Assembly (NCBI GenBank): GCA_027924645.1
Contig: BSBN01001752.1
Coordinates: 13,286,001 to 13,350,000 of the forward strand
Reading direction: 5' to 3'
DNA: 64,000 bases
Origin: Cunninghamia lanceolata
Lineage: Eukaryota > Streptophyta > Pinopsida > Cupressales > Cupressaceae
Under the pieces are notes generated by a model that was given only the letters and a program-made list of their open reading frames with translations, had not been told where the DNA came from and searched no databases. The position numbers and the translations under genes are program-made. Positions 46,380 to 58,217 of this stretch are shown piece after piece (position 1 is the first letter of the stretch; every line of letters starts with the position of its first letter).

Positions 46380-48105
46380 CATTCTATATTATCATAAACT
46401 TCAACATTATGTAAATGAAATTTGCATTGAGTTGTATTCTAGGAAGAGGAACCAATGAATATGCCATTCAACATTGATTGTATTGTTATCTATGAGATCC
46501 TTTACCTTATGTTTAAAAGTAAAGCAATATTGTATGTAATGTCATTTGACTCTATGATCATGTTACAAAATGATTGATCATTATATGACTTAGGAAGTGG
46601 TTTAGAAGTATCTAACAGATGAATAGGAGGTAGTGTAATTAGATTAGCCATCAAAAAACTTTGAAGCATCTCATCCATGGATTCTTGTTCAGCAAGTAGT
46701 AAACTTCCTACGGCATTAACACTTGATTCACATTTTCCTTCATATCACTACACTTTGCAAAATTGTTTGAATTTTGATACTTAGAATGGTAGGAAGCATT
46801 TTGATTGGATGGTCCATATTCAAAGGCATCACATGTAAGCAACTTAAATTCTAGATTTTAACATGTGCATAAAAATCTATAAAAGAGTCAAAACTGTTCA
46901 AATACAAATTATCTTGAATTGCTTTAAAATTAATCCCTTAATAAGGATATTTTTCACTATAATATCATGTACATAAGTAATCAACTTAGAGCACAAAGAT
47001 TGAAAGAGAATGACATAATCACTATTGTGTTCATTAGATCCTTAGGCACACTCAAATAAATTGGCAATAGTTACTCTAAGCCTATATTAACTTTAAATTA
47101 TTTTAGAAACACTTTAGTGAATTCATCAAAAGAATGAATAGACCCTTGAGAAAATGAAAACAACCACTCAATAGAAAAATCTTTCAAAGTGTGAATAGTT
47201 TTTTTTAACAACCTATCCTTATAGATAAAGTCACGCATGTTTTGGTATAAGATCTTATATGTGTATTAGGGTCACCTTTACCATCATACATAGAGAATTG
47301 TGGTGCCACAACTCCCATAGACAATGAACATGTCACAATATCTAGAATCCATAAAATTATCACTCTCGTTATGCATTGTGTCTATTCTCTTTTCTACTTG
47401 ATCCGTTTTGTGAAATTGTGCATCTAGGGTAGATGAAGGGATGGTGATTAAATAGGAACCACTATGGGATATATGGAAATGGGGGGAGTGGATGAAGTAA
47501 TGGCTTAGGATATAGTCATGGAAGAAGAAAAACACTTAAGGGTGTTTAGGGTATGGGATGTGGTACAATGTATGGAAGTGATTTGACTACATGGGGTAAC
47601 ATAGGCATAGTACTAGTGGAGTAAAGAGGTGTGGAAGTGTGGGTCATCATAGGGGTGCTAGATATGATGGGAGGAGCATATCTAAGTGTTAGGCCATAAG
47701 GTGGATAATAGTAGGAAAAAAGATAGGTATTAAATAGTGGGACACTAGTGGCCATGGTACTTGAGGATGAGTAATGGTAGTGGAAGGAGTAATGATGGAA
47801 GAAGAATCTATGATAGAGGTGGGGATAGATACATTAGTCAATATAGAAGAAGCAAGCTATCCAAAATTACATGCAAAGTTTCATGTCCATATGGTCTACT
47901 TGCAAACATATCATGAAATATCTACTAGTTGTGTAGGATTTTCTGCATTAGCTAAACAAGACAACTCATTTGCAAAAACTTGAGTATCCACATGAACATC
48001 ATGATCATATTCCTCATTATTCTCATTATGATAATCATAATAGAATTATTTTTCATTGATTTGGGTCATGATAGGGTTTAGGCAAGGACTCCTTCTAGGT
48101 GGCAT
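46380..48105 (-). pseudogene. Gypsy-like gag (broken)
   Basis: Begins MPPRRSPCLNPIMTQ at 48105, an N-terminus style usual for plant Gypsy gag, and runs through a Pro/Thr/Tyr-rich region (47546-47755). The capsid signature is PQFSMYDGKGDPNTHIRSY (about 47250-47320), then LKDFSIEWLFSFSQGSIHSF (about 47130-47190), the counterpart of gag segments with W and LP-GSI-S. Multiple stops and shifts. No zinc knuckle could be read. Confidence 0.65.
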
Positions 48106-48419
48106 AAATAAAAGATAGGAAAAGAAAAGTCAAATGCCAACTTTTAGAATAAAAAATAAGAAATAACAACATGGTACATCATATCTAAAAATGAAACCCT
48201 AATTGTAGTAGTCAAGGGTAGGTAGGGTGGGTGAAAATGATATCACAATAAGGCACACAAACCCTAATAAAAAAGGATATATCAATAAAGCATAGTGATG
48301 TAAAAAGAAGGGTTGATCTAAACATAAGATTAATCTCACAAAACTACAGATATGAAAACCCTAAGGTAGTATAAAACCTTAACATGAAGGCTATAATGTT
48401 AAGAGTGGATGGGTTCATC

Positions 48420-48840
48420 AAAATGAAAAGGAAAATAAGTTTTCTTTTATGGGGTGACCTAGGCTAATCCAATAAAATGTGCATACATATAAGCATAACC
48501 AGGCTAGGTTAATTAAATATGTTTTGAAAGTTGATAAATTGGTATTAGTGCCTTGAAAATTGCATAAGAAGGAAGATGATACTTAGCTGAATAATTGAAG
48601 AATGATGCTATATGGATAAGCTTCTAGAATATGTATACTATTAGACCTTGGAAATAGTGCCTATTTGTTAGTGGAATTGCTTAGAATTTTGTGCTAGATC
48701 TCTATCCAGTTAAAGGACAAGTTTGTAGATCTAGGATGATTTTGCAACTACAAATATTTACCTATGCTATGAATTCAACTTGATAATATAAAGGGTTCTA
48801 TTCTATCATTGCACCTAATACACCATTTTGTACTCTAGCT
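48420..48840 (-). repeat. Candidate 5' LTR portion of the Gypsy-like element
   Basis: Diverged direct partner of 33735-34150. It lies about 315 bp upstream (minus sense) of the gag start, where a 5' LTR is expected. No primer site could be identified between. Confidence 0.5.
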
Positions 48841-51360
48841 TTTCTAAAATTTGGGGTTAGTGGTATTGATAAATACCTTTGTTAGGTTGTCATATGTATT
48901 TGAGTTGTGAGGGCTCTGCACTTTGATCAACCCATGAATTTGAACATTCAAGACAATAAGCAAGTGCCTAAGATGCAGATTTTTTACTTTTTTATTCCAC
49001 CAAATTAAAATATGTCACTATTGATTGATCTCTATAATGATTGAACACTTAATTGTACTTGATGATGAGAGTTTATTATTCAATGATTAGAATGAATGCA
49101 TTGAATGTCTTTAAATACTAGCTCACATAACATCAAATCACACCAAAAGTGTGTTTAGTCAGCTCAAGGTAGAAAGGTAAAGGAAGCTAGTGCACCAAAT
49201 GTGAATTCTAAATTTTAAATTGGATAGGAATAAGTTCACAACTCAAAGGTCACCTTATGTCCACAGACTTGTCCTAGAATAGAATAAAAGTCAAATATAG
49301 GTGGCAAATGGCTAAATAGAGGTAGGTGCATAGATAAACTTGTGATAAATAGACATGGAAGATAAATGTATAAGAAAGTGTGTAAATGGATAGGGTGGGG
49401 TTAGGTGTATATGAATATGTGTATGTGTAAATAGAAAAAACGGCTAGGGGAATGATCCCAAATGGCATGGTTATGATAATTTCACCATTAAAATTTTAAA
49501 TTTATGAAAAAAAGTATTTCAAAAAGTATTAAAAATAGATTATCTAGTGATTAAATCATTTGTATTTAATTAAGAATAAGTTTCTTTTTTGTTTAGAATC
49601 TAACACAAAGCATAATGAAAAGTAAATCATACTTTTAGATTATAAACTAAGAATTAAAAGGAAAGTGTTAGAAAGAGAAGAAAGGGTGAGAAAAGATGTC
49701 CAGTTCAACACTTGATGATGGTTTTGATAGATAATGGAGCTCAAGAGGAGGAACTATGTATTTAGACTCTATTATGCTCTTTGTCTTTTAGCTCAATGTT
49801 AATTGGGATGGGACTATGTGTAATCATATCTTATCATGTGGTATTATTTATATGGTTGCAATAATATGTACTTAGTATGTTTGCATCCTATGTGGTCATG
49901 GTAGTGTCCTCTGCAATTATGGAAGAGACATCTTCACTCTAATAATGTCCTCTAGGATCCTATAAACCTATGTCTACACTAAAATATATGTTTGGATACA
50001 AGTAGGTTCTTTAAATACATTTAGGGATTTGCCTTACTCAAATCCCCAAATTTAATTCAAATATAATATTGAAGTTACTTTTAGATTTGTGCGGAATGAG
50101 CCCTTGGTGCAAGATGAGTGTGTGTCACTATAATAATGGAGGTTCCATGTATGGAGTGCATATTGTGTGTGGTTTTTGTTGTTTTATGTGTTGTGTAAGT
50201 GCTTATTGAATTCATTTTCATTTAACCTTTATTTATTAATCTCAAACTTGATTGTTAGTGACAGTTTGGGCATGATATAGAGTTTGCATGCAAAGTGGGC
50301 TTGAAAAGTTGAAGTTAGAATATGAAAAATAGTTTTTGAACTTTAGGGACATTATCACATGCAATAATGTTTGAGGTGGTAGAAAGGCATGAACTAAAAT
50401 CTAGGGATGGGTATTCAATGTGAAAAGAGTTGTGTGTTATACAAAATACGAGTTCAAGAATAGTGTGTCAAACTATCAAAAGTGGACACAAGCATGCTTA
50501 ACAAATAAAACGCTATAAATGAGTGCTATTTAACAAGAGGGAAAAGTGCAAAATATATACTTTTCATATCTATAAATAGTGTCTCAAGTTATTGTAATAT
50601 CTTACATTGGTGGTCTAGATAAGTTGTCCAAGTGAGAGGATAAAGGGTAGAGATTTAAAGTTAAAATTGATGGAAATTGTAATAAAAATATAATACATTG
50701 TATTACGAACATTTCATGTATATTCTAGCTATTTAGGTAGGTGTGGATGGATGTGGAACTTAAGAACTAATTGAAGAAGAAGAAGAGCATTTGATAGATG
50801 CTTTTAAAATGAATATTGTGTAGCCTAAATGACCTAAAGTGAATGGTAATGTGCCTTTAGTACATAAATATTATGATAACTTGTATAGTATAAAACATAT
50901 TTTAAATACATTTAATAAAGTGGAAATGGATATTAATAATTTTGATGAGAAGGAAACATTACTTAAAAATAATGTTAAAGAAAAGCCCTTAATCCTAGTA
51001 AAAATTTATTTTAATTTTTATAAATATTTAATTATTTTTTAAAATATTGATTAAAACACCAAATTATATAATCAACTAATTAATCTATTATAATCATTAT
51101 ATTGAATTTTTTTCTCTAAACTATTTTTATTAATGAAACATATAATGTTTTATAAATTGTCTTTGTTTTAATTCTTGTTAAAAAAAGATTAACCAATCAC
51201 ACAACCTTAAAAATAAATTTTATTAAAATTTAAAAACACTTTATAAATATCCATCTCTTATTCTAGGTAATGTAAGATCAATAAAATTATAACCCAAATA
51301 TTTTTATTTATTTTTTTAAATGTAAAATCCATCAAGTCCAAGCTAAAATTTGATCCTATC
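48841..51360 (+). other. AT-rich DNA without recognised gene
   Basis: No motif-bearing reading frame on either strand. The block ggcatggttatgataatttcaccatta (about 49466) resembles the duplicated block near 32265-32370, so parts are repeats shared with the other side of the Gypsy-like element. Confidence 0.4.
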
Positions 51361-51848
51361 ATGGTGGTCAAGCAATTTATTAGTGACACTGAATTTTAAG
51401 ATTATCGTCATAAAGTATATATATAGAAAGGAAACTAGCTATTAGATGGAAAGTAGGATAATGAAAAGGTCTTATTATGGGTTGGATGCTAGTTCCTAAC
51501 AACTAGGACTTTCTTCGTCCATTTCCTAACAATTAGAACTTTCTCAATATGTAAGGTAAGTTGGAAGCCAATTCTTAACAACTAGGACTTTCTCCTTCCA
51601 ATTCCTAACAACTAGAACTTTCTCCATATCTAAGACAAGTTGGAAGTCAATTTCTAACAACTAGGACTTTCTCCATATCTAAGTCAACCTTAATGAATGT
51701 GAACTACCTCTACCTCTTGCTAAATTTATAACTCTTAATGCTTAACATTTAACCACTTATTTTTTTATTTAGTATTAATGTATTCATTTACAACTTTTCT
51801 TTGTCTAAACTTTAAGATGTACTACACATTCTTTTTAAAAATATAATA
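51361..51848 (+). repeat. Direct repeat copy A (with internal array)
   Basis: Matches 51924-52358 in the same orientation from atggtggtcaagcaatttat to the aactttaagatgta block. Copy A is longer because it contains extra units of the aactaggactttct array. Confidence 0.8.
51479..51690 (+). repeat. Composite tandem array, alternating 31/48-bp spacing
   Basis: The block aacaactaggactttct (or variants) occurs five times with spacings of about 31, 47, 31 and 48 bp. That is a higher-order unit of about 79 bp repeated two and a half times; alternate copies share gttggaag(c/t)caatt to their left. Confidence 0.8.
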
Positions 51849-51923
51849 TAATATACTTCTTTATACATAATAATATATACAATATTTATTCATTAAAAAA
51901 ATGATTCAAAAAATTATTTTCTT

Positions 51924-52358
51924 ATGGTGGTCAAGCAATTTATTACTAAAGTGATTTTTAAGATTGCCCCTCATAAAATACAAAGCTATACAAATTCTAA
52001 TATATCTTAAAACTTAGGAGATAGTTATAAATTATATACAATATTTATAATTAAAGTTAATATATTAATTTGATCATTTTTTATTAGAAATAAAACTGGT
52101 TATATTAGATGGAAAGTAGTATAATGAAAAGATGTTATTTCAGGTTGGAAGCCAATTCCTAACAACAAAGACTTTTTCCATATTTAAGGCAACCTTGATG
52201 GGTATGACCTACCTCTACCTCCTAAATTTATAGCTCTTAATGCTTACCTTTTAACCACTTATTCTTTTATTTAGTGTTAACATATTCATTTACAACTTTA
52301 CTTTGTCTGAACTTTAAGATGTAATATCTTACTACCATTATTTTTTAAAATATAGTAC
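51924..52358 (+). repeat. Direct repeat copy B (single unit)
   Basis: Second copy of 51361-51848, holding only one aacaacaaagacttttt unit. The offset between copies is about 563 bp. Confidence 0.8.
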
Positions 52359-52366
52359 AATGCACT

Positions 52367-52901
52367 CAGGGCTTAAATTTGACAGTTGAATAGTTGTTTT
52401 TAATGATTTTAACTGTAAAATACAATAAAAATAAATATTTAACTGTATTAACATACATGTAATTTATTTTTAAAACTGTAAAAAAAAACAATCAATATGA
52501 AAATATGACTATATATATATTTCTTTTATTTTTAAATTTTTTAATTAGAAATTATTTTTAAAAAATTTCCAAATTTTTAGATTTGTTTTTTATAGAATAT
52601 ATTTATTCTGCACAACTTTCTTTTATATATATACATATATTCCTTTTATTTTTAATTTTTTTAATAAGAACCTTTTATTATTTAAAAAAATTCCCTTAGA
52701 TTTTTTTATAAAATATTTTTTTTCATTCTAGGCTTTTTCAGCACAGTTTTTTAGTTTTTTGCTCACATTAAAAATAGTGAAATAGAAAGAATTTGACTTG
52801 CATAAAAAAAAATGATTGTTATGTGAAAGGCAATAATGGAGGCTAAATTGTAGGAAAAAAATTCCTTGACAGGGAAGGTGGACTGTCAAATTTAAGCCTT
52901 G
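52367..52901. mobile_element. hAT-like MITE 1 (535 bp)
   Basis: Terminal inverted repeats CAGGGCTTAAATTTGACAG and (reverse complement) CAAGGCTTAAATTTGACAG, with 8-bp flanks aatgcact (52359-52366) and aatgcacg (52902-52909) differing at one base. The CA-G-G ends and 8-bp duplication are hAT features. The interior is AT-rich and non-coding, so it depends on a transposase elsewhere. Confidence 0.82.
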
Positions 52902-53128
52902 AATGCACGTCTTTATATAAAATGTATATTTATCAAAAAACTATTTGTTAAAAAATTTCAAAAACTTCCTATATCAAAATTATTATTTAAATAATAAATC
53001 CAAAAACAAACAATTATGGTTAAAGGGTCCTTGATCTTGTGACGCTGAATGGTTCTAAACGAGCCCACTAGAATTTAAGTCTCGCTAAGTGACACCATAT
53101 GCGATGAGGCCGGAATTGTGCTCTCGAT

Positions 53129-53745
53129 GACTTTGGTGGAATGGATGCCCCTTCAGTCCTTGGCTCTCAACTGAAGAGGTTTGAACATAAAAGCTTGTGC
53201 TCCAATATCGACTTTGGTGGAATAGATACCCCTTAGTCCTTGGCTCTCAACTAAGAGGTTTGAGCATAAAAGCTCGTGCTCCCATATTGACTTTGGTGGA
53301 ATAGATGCTCCTCAGTCGTTGGCTCTCAACTGAAGAGGTTTGAGGATAAAAGCTCGTGCTCCCATATCGACTTTGGTGGAATAGATACCCTTCAATCATT
53401 GGCTCTCAACTGAAGAGGTTTGAGCATAAAAGCTCGTGCTCCCATATCGACTTTGGTGGAATAAATATCCCTCAGTCCTTGGCTCTCAACTGAAGAGGTT
53501 TGAGCATAAAAGCTCGTGCTCCCATATCGACTTTGGTGGAATAGATATCCCTCAGTCCTTGGCTCTCAACTGAAGATGTTTGAGCATAAAAGCTCGTGCT
53601 CCCATATCGACTTTGGTGGAATAGATATCCCTCAATCCTTGGCTCTCAAGTGAGGAGGTTTGAGCATAGAAGCTATTACTCCCATATCGACTTTGGTGTA
53701 ATAGATACCCCTCAGTGTTTGACTCTCAACTAAAGAAGTAGATAA
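53129..53745 (+). repeat. Minisatellite, about 7.7 x 80 bp
   Basis: Units start gactttggtgga at 53129, 53210, 53289, 53369, 53449, 53529, 53609 and 53689: spacings 81, 79, then 80 throughout. Each unit holds two potential stems, cttcagt...actgaag and gagcat...gtgctc. Most units are nearly identical, with the outer ones more diverged, as expected for unequal exchange. Confidence 0.95.
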
Positions 53746-55185
53746 CTAAATGATCCTGTAGATTTGAGATAAAACCATCCCAAAAAAAAAAAAAAAATTA
53801 AAAATTATATAAAAAAATATGGACCGAGCTTTGAAATTTCTCTTTATTTTTTAATATAAAAAAAAGCTCAACAGAGAGAGCCTGCAACTAAAACGCCACG
53901 GCAAACCTTGACGGTCGTCCTCCAATATAAAACTTACATCTACCAACTGTTCCTTCCAGTCTTGGTGATGATGATTCAAATGTCTAAAAATCTGTCAATC
54001 ATTACCTATCTGTCGCTGCCATTTAAACGTTTGATACAACTTCTCCCCGTGCTAACTGTAACAACAGGTACCCTCAAATACTCTTCGCATTCTCTCTCAA
54101 AAGCATTTTTACAGTGAATACGCATGAGATGAGTAGTATTTTATTGTATTCCGTATTCTGTTCTGTTGAGATACGCCGTGAGTTGCAATGATAACGAGAG
54201 AACAATCACACGCTACAAATCTCCATTGGGATTCAACCTCAGACATGACGCGACTCTAAGTCTGTGAGACAATGACCATCACTATCACTATCACTATCTC
54301 TATCACCATCACTGTGACCATCATCAATAAGTTATAGCCTAGGCTTATTAGGAAAAAAGTAATTTATTTACTAATTACTTACCTGCCTCCACCAGATAAC
54401 GCACTTATTAATTCCTGTAGACTGTTCTCAGTTTTGGTAATTGGGAAGTGTGTGATAGCGTAAGGCGTGGGTTCGAATCTCCATGTGTGTGCTCATGAGT
54501 CGTGGGATTTTTGGTGGTACGTTTTGTCATTTAGAAGGCTCAGGCATGCAAATTGCAACAAAAACTGCCGTACCTTGCAGAGTAGTGATTGCATTTGCAG
54601 CCTGCTGGTAAAATCTCTTGTTACAGCGCTACCAAATGTCAAACCTTCTCTGGGTTTCATGTCATTCAAACATTTTATCAATCATGACTTTCACATGAAC
54701 AGAGAGTTTCTGGTTTCTGTAGTGAATTTGACCTAATTTGAAGTCCATAGCTATCCTTAGGTTTTTTAACACAATGTAGGCATTCTTCAATGTTTGTGTT
54801 GAATATGATAGCCAAACCTTCCTTAGACTTAATAGACCTTTTTTTTGTTTTTATGTGGCATTTACTGTCATAGTGGTGGAGATGAGAGCACTCATTTTCC
54901 TTGTAAATAGAAATTGGAAATAAAGAAAAAAAAAACTATGGAAAAAAAAAAAATTGGACAAAATAAATTAAAAAATAAAGTTATAAAGAATCCATGGAAA
55001 ATGCCACTAAAACCTTGAGAAATATCTCTCCGCGTATTGTAGATATATATTTTTAAATATAAATATACTAGTATAACATGATTCAAAATCAGTTTACTTA
55101 GTTATGTGTTGTAGTTTAGTTAAGTTAAATTTGAGTACTAAAATATTGTGTTTCAAAGAAAAGTTATTACGTATTTAATATTTTT
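53746..55185 (+). other. Unique-looking DNA, no recognised gene
   Basis: Slightly more GC than its surroundings around 53880-54740. It contains a tcacta-type microsatellite (54275-54332) and a ggttcgaatct block (54471) like an RNA polymerase III B box, without a complete tRNA. Open stretches at 53908-54117 and 54467-54736 have no family motif. Confidence 0.35.
54275..54332 (+). repeat. Imperfect (tcacta)n microsatellite
   Basis: accatcactatcactatcac and similar, about nine hexamer units with interruptions. Confidence 0.85.
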
Positions 55186-55236
55186 TTAATTAAAAATAGG
55201 TCAAGAAAAAAAATTGGGCTTAATATTTTTTTTTTA

Positions 55237-56205
55237 AATTAAAAATAGGCGAAGAAAAAAAATGGACGTGTTTTTGGGGAGGTGTGCTTACTAGTAGATG
55301 GTAATAGTCCATTGAGTCATGGCTTAAATTTGATGGCCGTATGACCATATTTAGGCATTTTGAAAAGATTGTATCACATGAAAGGAGAGATTTTGGACAA
55401 ACTGTCAAAATTTATATAGAATTATGATTTTATATATATTTGGTTTATATATAATTTTACTTATACTAAGGTATGGCATAGTATTTTAAGGACACCTTTG
55501 AATGGATAATTGTCATAAAAAAATTGCTTGACAAGCAAGGTCCACTGTCAAATTTAGGCCTTGTGTTGAGCTATCCCTGATTTACAATAGCAACCATAGT
55601 CTCAATTACATATATTTCTATATTTGTATTTGTTAATTAAAAATAAGCCAAGAAAAAAAATCGATGTGCTTTTGTGGAGGTGTGCGTACTATTAGATGGT
55701 TATAGTCTCTTGAGCTATCAATGATTTACAATAGCAACCATAGTCTCAATCGCATATGCTTCTATATTTATATTTTTTTAATTAAAAATAGGCCAAGAAG
55801 AAAAATGGATGTGTTTTGGGGAGGTGTGCTTACTATTAGATGGTTATAGTTTGTTGAGCTATCCCTGATTTACAATAGCAACCCTAGTCTCAATTGCATA
55901 TGCTTTTATATTTGTATTTTTTAAAATTAAAAATAGGCCAAGAAAAAAAATGGATGTGCTTTTTGTAGAGGTGTACTTACTATTAGATGGTTATAGTCTC
56001 TTGTGCTATCCATGATTTACAATAGCAACCATAGTCTCAACTACATATGCTTATATATTTGTTTTTTTTAATTAAAAATAGCTGAAGAAAAAAAAAAGGA
56101 TATGCTTTTGTGGAGGTGTGCTTACTATTAGATAGTTATAGTCTCTTGAGCTATCTGTGATTTACAATAGCAACCATAGTCTGTATTTGTATTTGTTAAC
56201 AAATG
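55237..56205 (+). repeat. Tandem array, about 146-bp unit, interrupted by MITE 2
   Basis: Units begin ttaattaaaaatagg(c/t)caag at about 55237, 55633, 55781, 55925 and 56070, each with ggaggtgtgcttactatta and gatttacaatagcaaccata. The first unit is longer because MITE 2 (55318-55563) sits in it. A partial unit start is visible at 55186. Confidence 0.9.
55318..55563. mobile_element. hAT-like MITE 2 (246 bp), related to MITE 1
   Basis: Inverted ends CATGGCTTAAATTTGATGG and CAAGGCCTAAATTTGACAG (reverse complement), with the same subterminal motif as MITE 1 (ttg-ttgaca--g-aaggt--actgtcaaattta). Flanks cattgagt and tgttgagc match at five of eight bases, the differences being transitions. Other array units show the uninterrupted site (cttgagctat). 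Confidence 0.72.
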
Positions 56206-56293
56206 TTTAATTGGTTGACTAGTACCTTTAGAATATCAAAGTATTAATTAATAATGATGGTACATACCAAAAATATTAATGTGCAGGTTAAGC

Positions 56294-56597
56294 AAGGTTT
56301 TATACATAGTATTGTAGTGGTGAAAATTGCAAATCCATGTCAATTCCTATTTAGATTTGGGTCCTTTTTAATGGAATGACTTAATACAATTACACAAGGT
56401 TTTATAGTATTGTATTTGTAGTGGTAAAAATTGTGAATCCATGTCAATTGCTATTTAGATTTGGGCCCGTTTTGATGGAATGGCTTAATACAATTACACA
56501 AGGTTTTATACATAGTATTGTAGTGGTGAAAATTGCGAATCCATGTCAATTCTTATTTAGATTTGGGCCCATTTTGATGGAATGGCTTAATACAGTT
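56294..56597 (+). repeat. Tandem array, 3 x about 104 bp
   Basis: aggttttata starts at 56294, 56397 and 56501, each followed by gtagtggt(g/a)aaaattg and ccatgtcaatt. The last unit runs directly into the 202-bp array. Confidence 0.9.
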
Positions 56598-57808
56598 ACA
56601 TATCAACAAATCATGTACTCTTGTACACAGTTAGTTTGTTTTTTTAGTTGATGTTGATTGATCAATTCTTGTGAATTGGCTCTTGAACTTAGATGTAATT
56701 CTATAGATTTTATTCAACCAAAAAGTGGCCTATATCAAATTCCATAGATAATATAAAATATTTACCTAAAAATCTTATATGTTTCAAAAGCTTTGTTTAC
56801 ATATCAACAAATTGTGTACTCTTGTATAAAGTTAGTTTGTTTTTTTAGTTGATATTGATTGATCAATTCTTGTGAATTGGCTCTTGAACTTAAATATAGT
56901 TCTATAGATTGTATTCAACCAAAAAGGTGGCCTATATCAAATTCCACAAATAATACAAAATATTTACCTAAAAATATTATATATTTCAAAAGCTTTGTTT
57001 ACATATCAACAAATCATGTACTCTTGTATAAAGTTAGTTTGTTTTTTAGTTGATATTGATTGATCAATTCTTGTGAATTGGCTCTTGAACTTAAATATAA
57101 TTCTATAGATTTTATTCAACCAAAAAGGTGGCCTATATGAAATTCCACAAATAATACAAAATATTTACCTAAAAGTATTATATGTTTCAAAAGCTTTGTT
57201 TACATATCAACAAATTGTGTACTCTTGTATAAAGTTAGTTTGTTTTTTTAGTTGATATTGATTGATCAATTCTTGTGAATTGGCTCTTGAACTTAAATAT
57301 AATTCTCTAGATTTTATTCAACCAAAAAGGTGGCCTATATCAAATTCCACAAATAATACAAAATATTTACCTAAAAGTATTATATGTTTCAAAAGCTTTG
57401 TTTACATATCAACAAATCGTGTACTCTTGTATAAAGTTAGTTTGTTTTTTTAGTTGATATTAATTGATCAATTCTTGTGAATTGGCTCTTGAACTTAAAT
57501 ATAATTTTATATATTTTATTCAACCAAAAAGGTAGCTTATATCAAATTCCACAAATAATACAAAATATTTACCTAAAATTTTATATGTTTCAAAAGCTTT
57601 GTTTACATATCAACAAATCGTGTACTCTTGTATAAAATTAGTTTGCTTTTTTAGTTGATATTGATTGATCAATTCTTGTGAATTGGCTCTTGAACTTAAA
57701 TATAATTCTATAAATTTTATTCAACCAAAAAACGTAGCCTATATCAAATTCCACAAATAATACAAAATATTTACCTAAAAATATTATATGTTTCAAAAGC
57801 TTTGTTTA
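56598..57808 (+). repeat. Satellite-like array, 6 x about 202 bp
   Basis: acatatcaacaaat starts at 56598, 56799, 57001, 57202, 57404 and 57605 (spacings 201-202). Units contain ttgattgatcaattcttgtg, an imperfect palindrome, and caaaagctttg. Divergence between units is low, a few percent by eye. Short open stretches repeat only because the unit repeats. Confidence 0.95.
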
Positions 57809-58217
57809 TGTAAAACAGGGATTATGCACTTGCTTGTTTAGAACATTATTTTGATGAACCATTAGGTTTTGAATTAAATCTTAAAAATTGGTCTATTTTA
57901 TAATATATAATTTTATAACAATTAAAATTAATGGAAAGTTTTATTTTTTAAAATATTATTTAAGCTATAAGAAAATTTCATTATTATTTTAGACCAAAGT
58001 TTCCATCAATTATTAGATTTGGAATGAAATTTCATAATTTATCATTTTATATACCAAATTATTATTACAATTATTTACTTTAAACATGTCTAATTTTAGA
58101 GAGTAAACTAACATATCTCATATTAATTTAGTTTCTTATGTATGATATCTATTTATGTTTATATTAAATATTTTTTAAATGTATATTATTGTTGGAGTGA
58201 ACATGATATGAAACTAT
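57809..58217 (+). other. AT-rich spacer
   Basis: No gene, repeat or motif recognised between the satellite-like array and the Copia-4 LTR. Confidence 0.4.

Larger units (their letters stand above)
33735..48840 (-). mobile_element. Old Ty3/Gypsy-like gag-protease element with two large insertions
   Basis: A diverged direct repeat (33735-34150 and 48420-48840) flanks a minus-strand gag (from 48105) and protease-like region. That region resumes after the LINE (39979-46102) and again after the solo LTR (36639-39903). When the two insertions are skipped, a protease reading continues across both junctions, which shows they lie inside one older element. No RT, RNase H or integrase motif was found to the left, so it looks like a gag-protease-only derivative. 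Outer LTR boundaries are not resolved. Confidence 0.6.

Noticed and set aside
32265..49490. Shared gggcatggttatga block on both sides of the Gypsy-like element as part of its LTRs
   Set aside because: Order relative to the ggtgacctaggct block is reversed between the two sides, so it cannot belong to the same pair of direct LTRs.
54451..54485. Possible tRNA or SINE B box (gtgggttcgaatctcca)
   Set aside because: The T-arm stem pairs poorly, no acceptor stem or clear A box lies at the right distance, and no poly(A) or TSD was found.
56859..57453. Repeated 60-70 codon open frames
   Set aside because: They recur only because the 202-bp unit recurs; the unit length is not a multiple of three and no start or function is supported.
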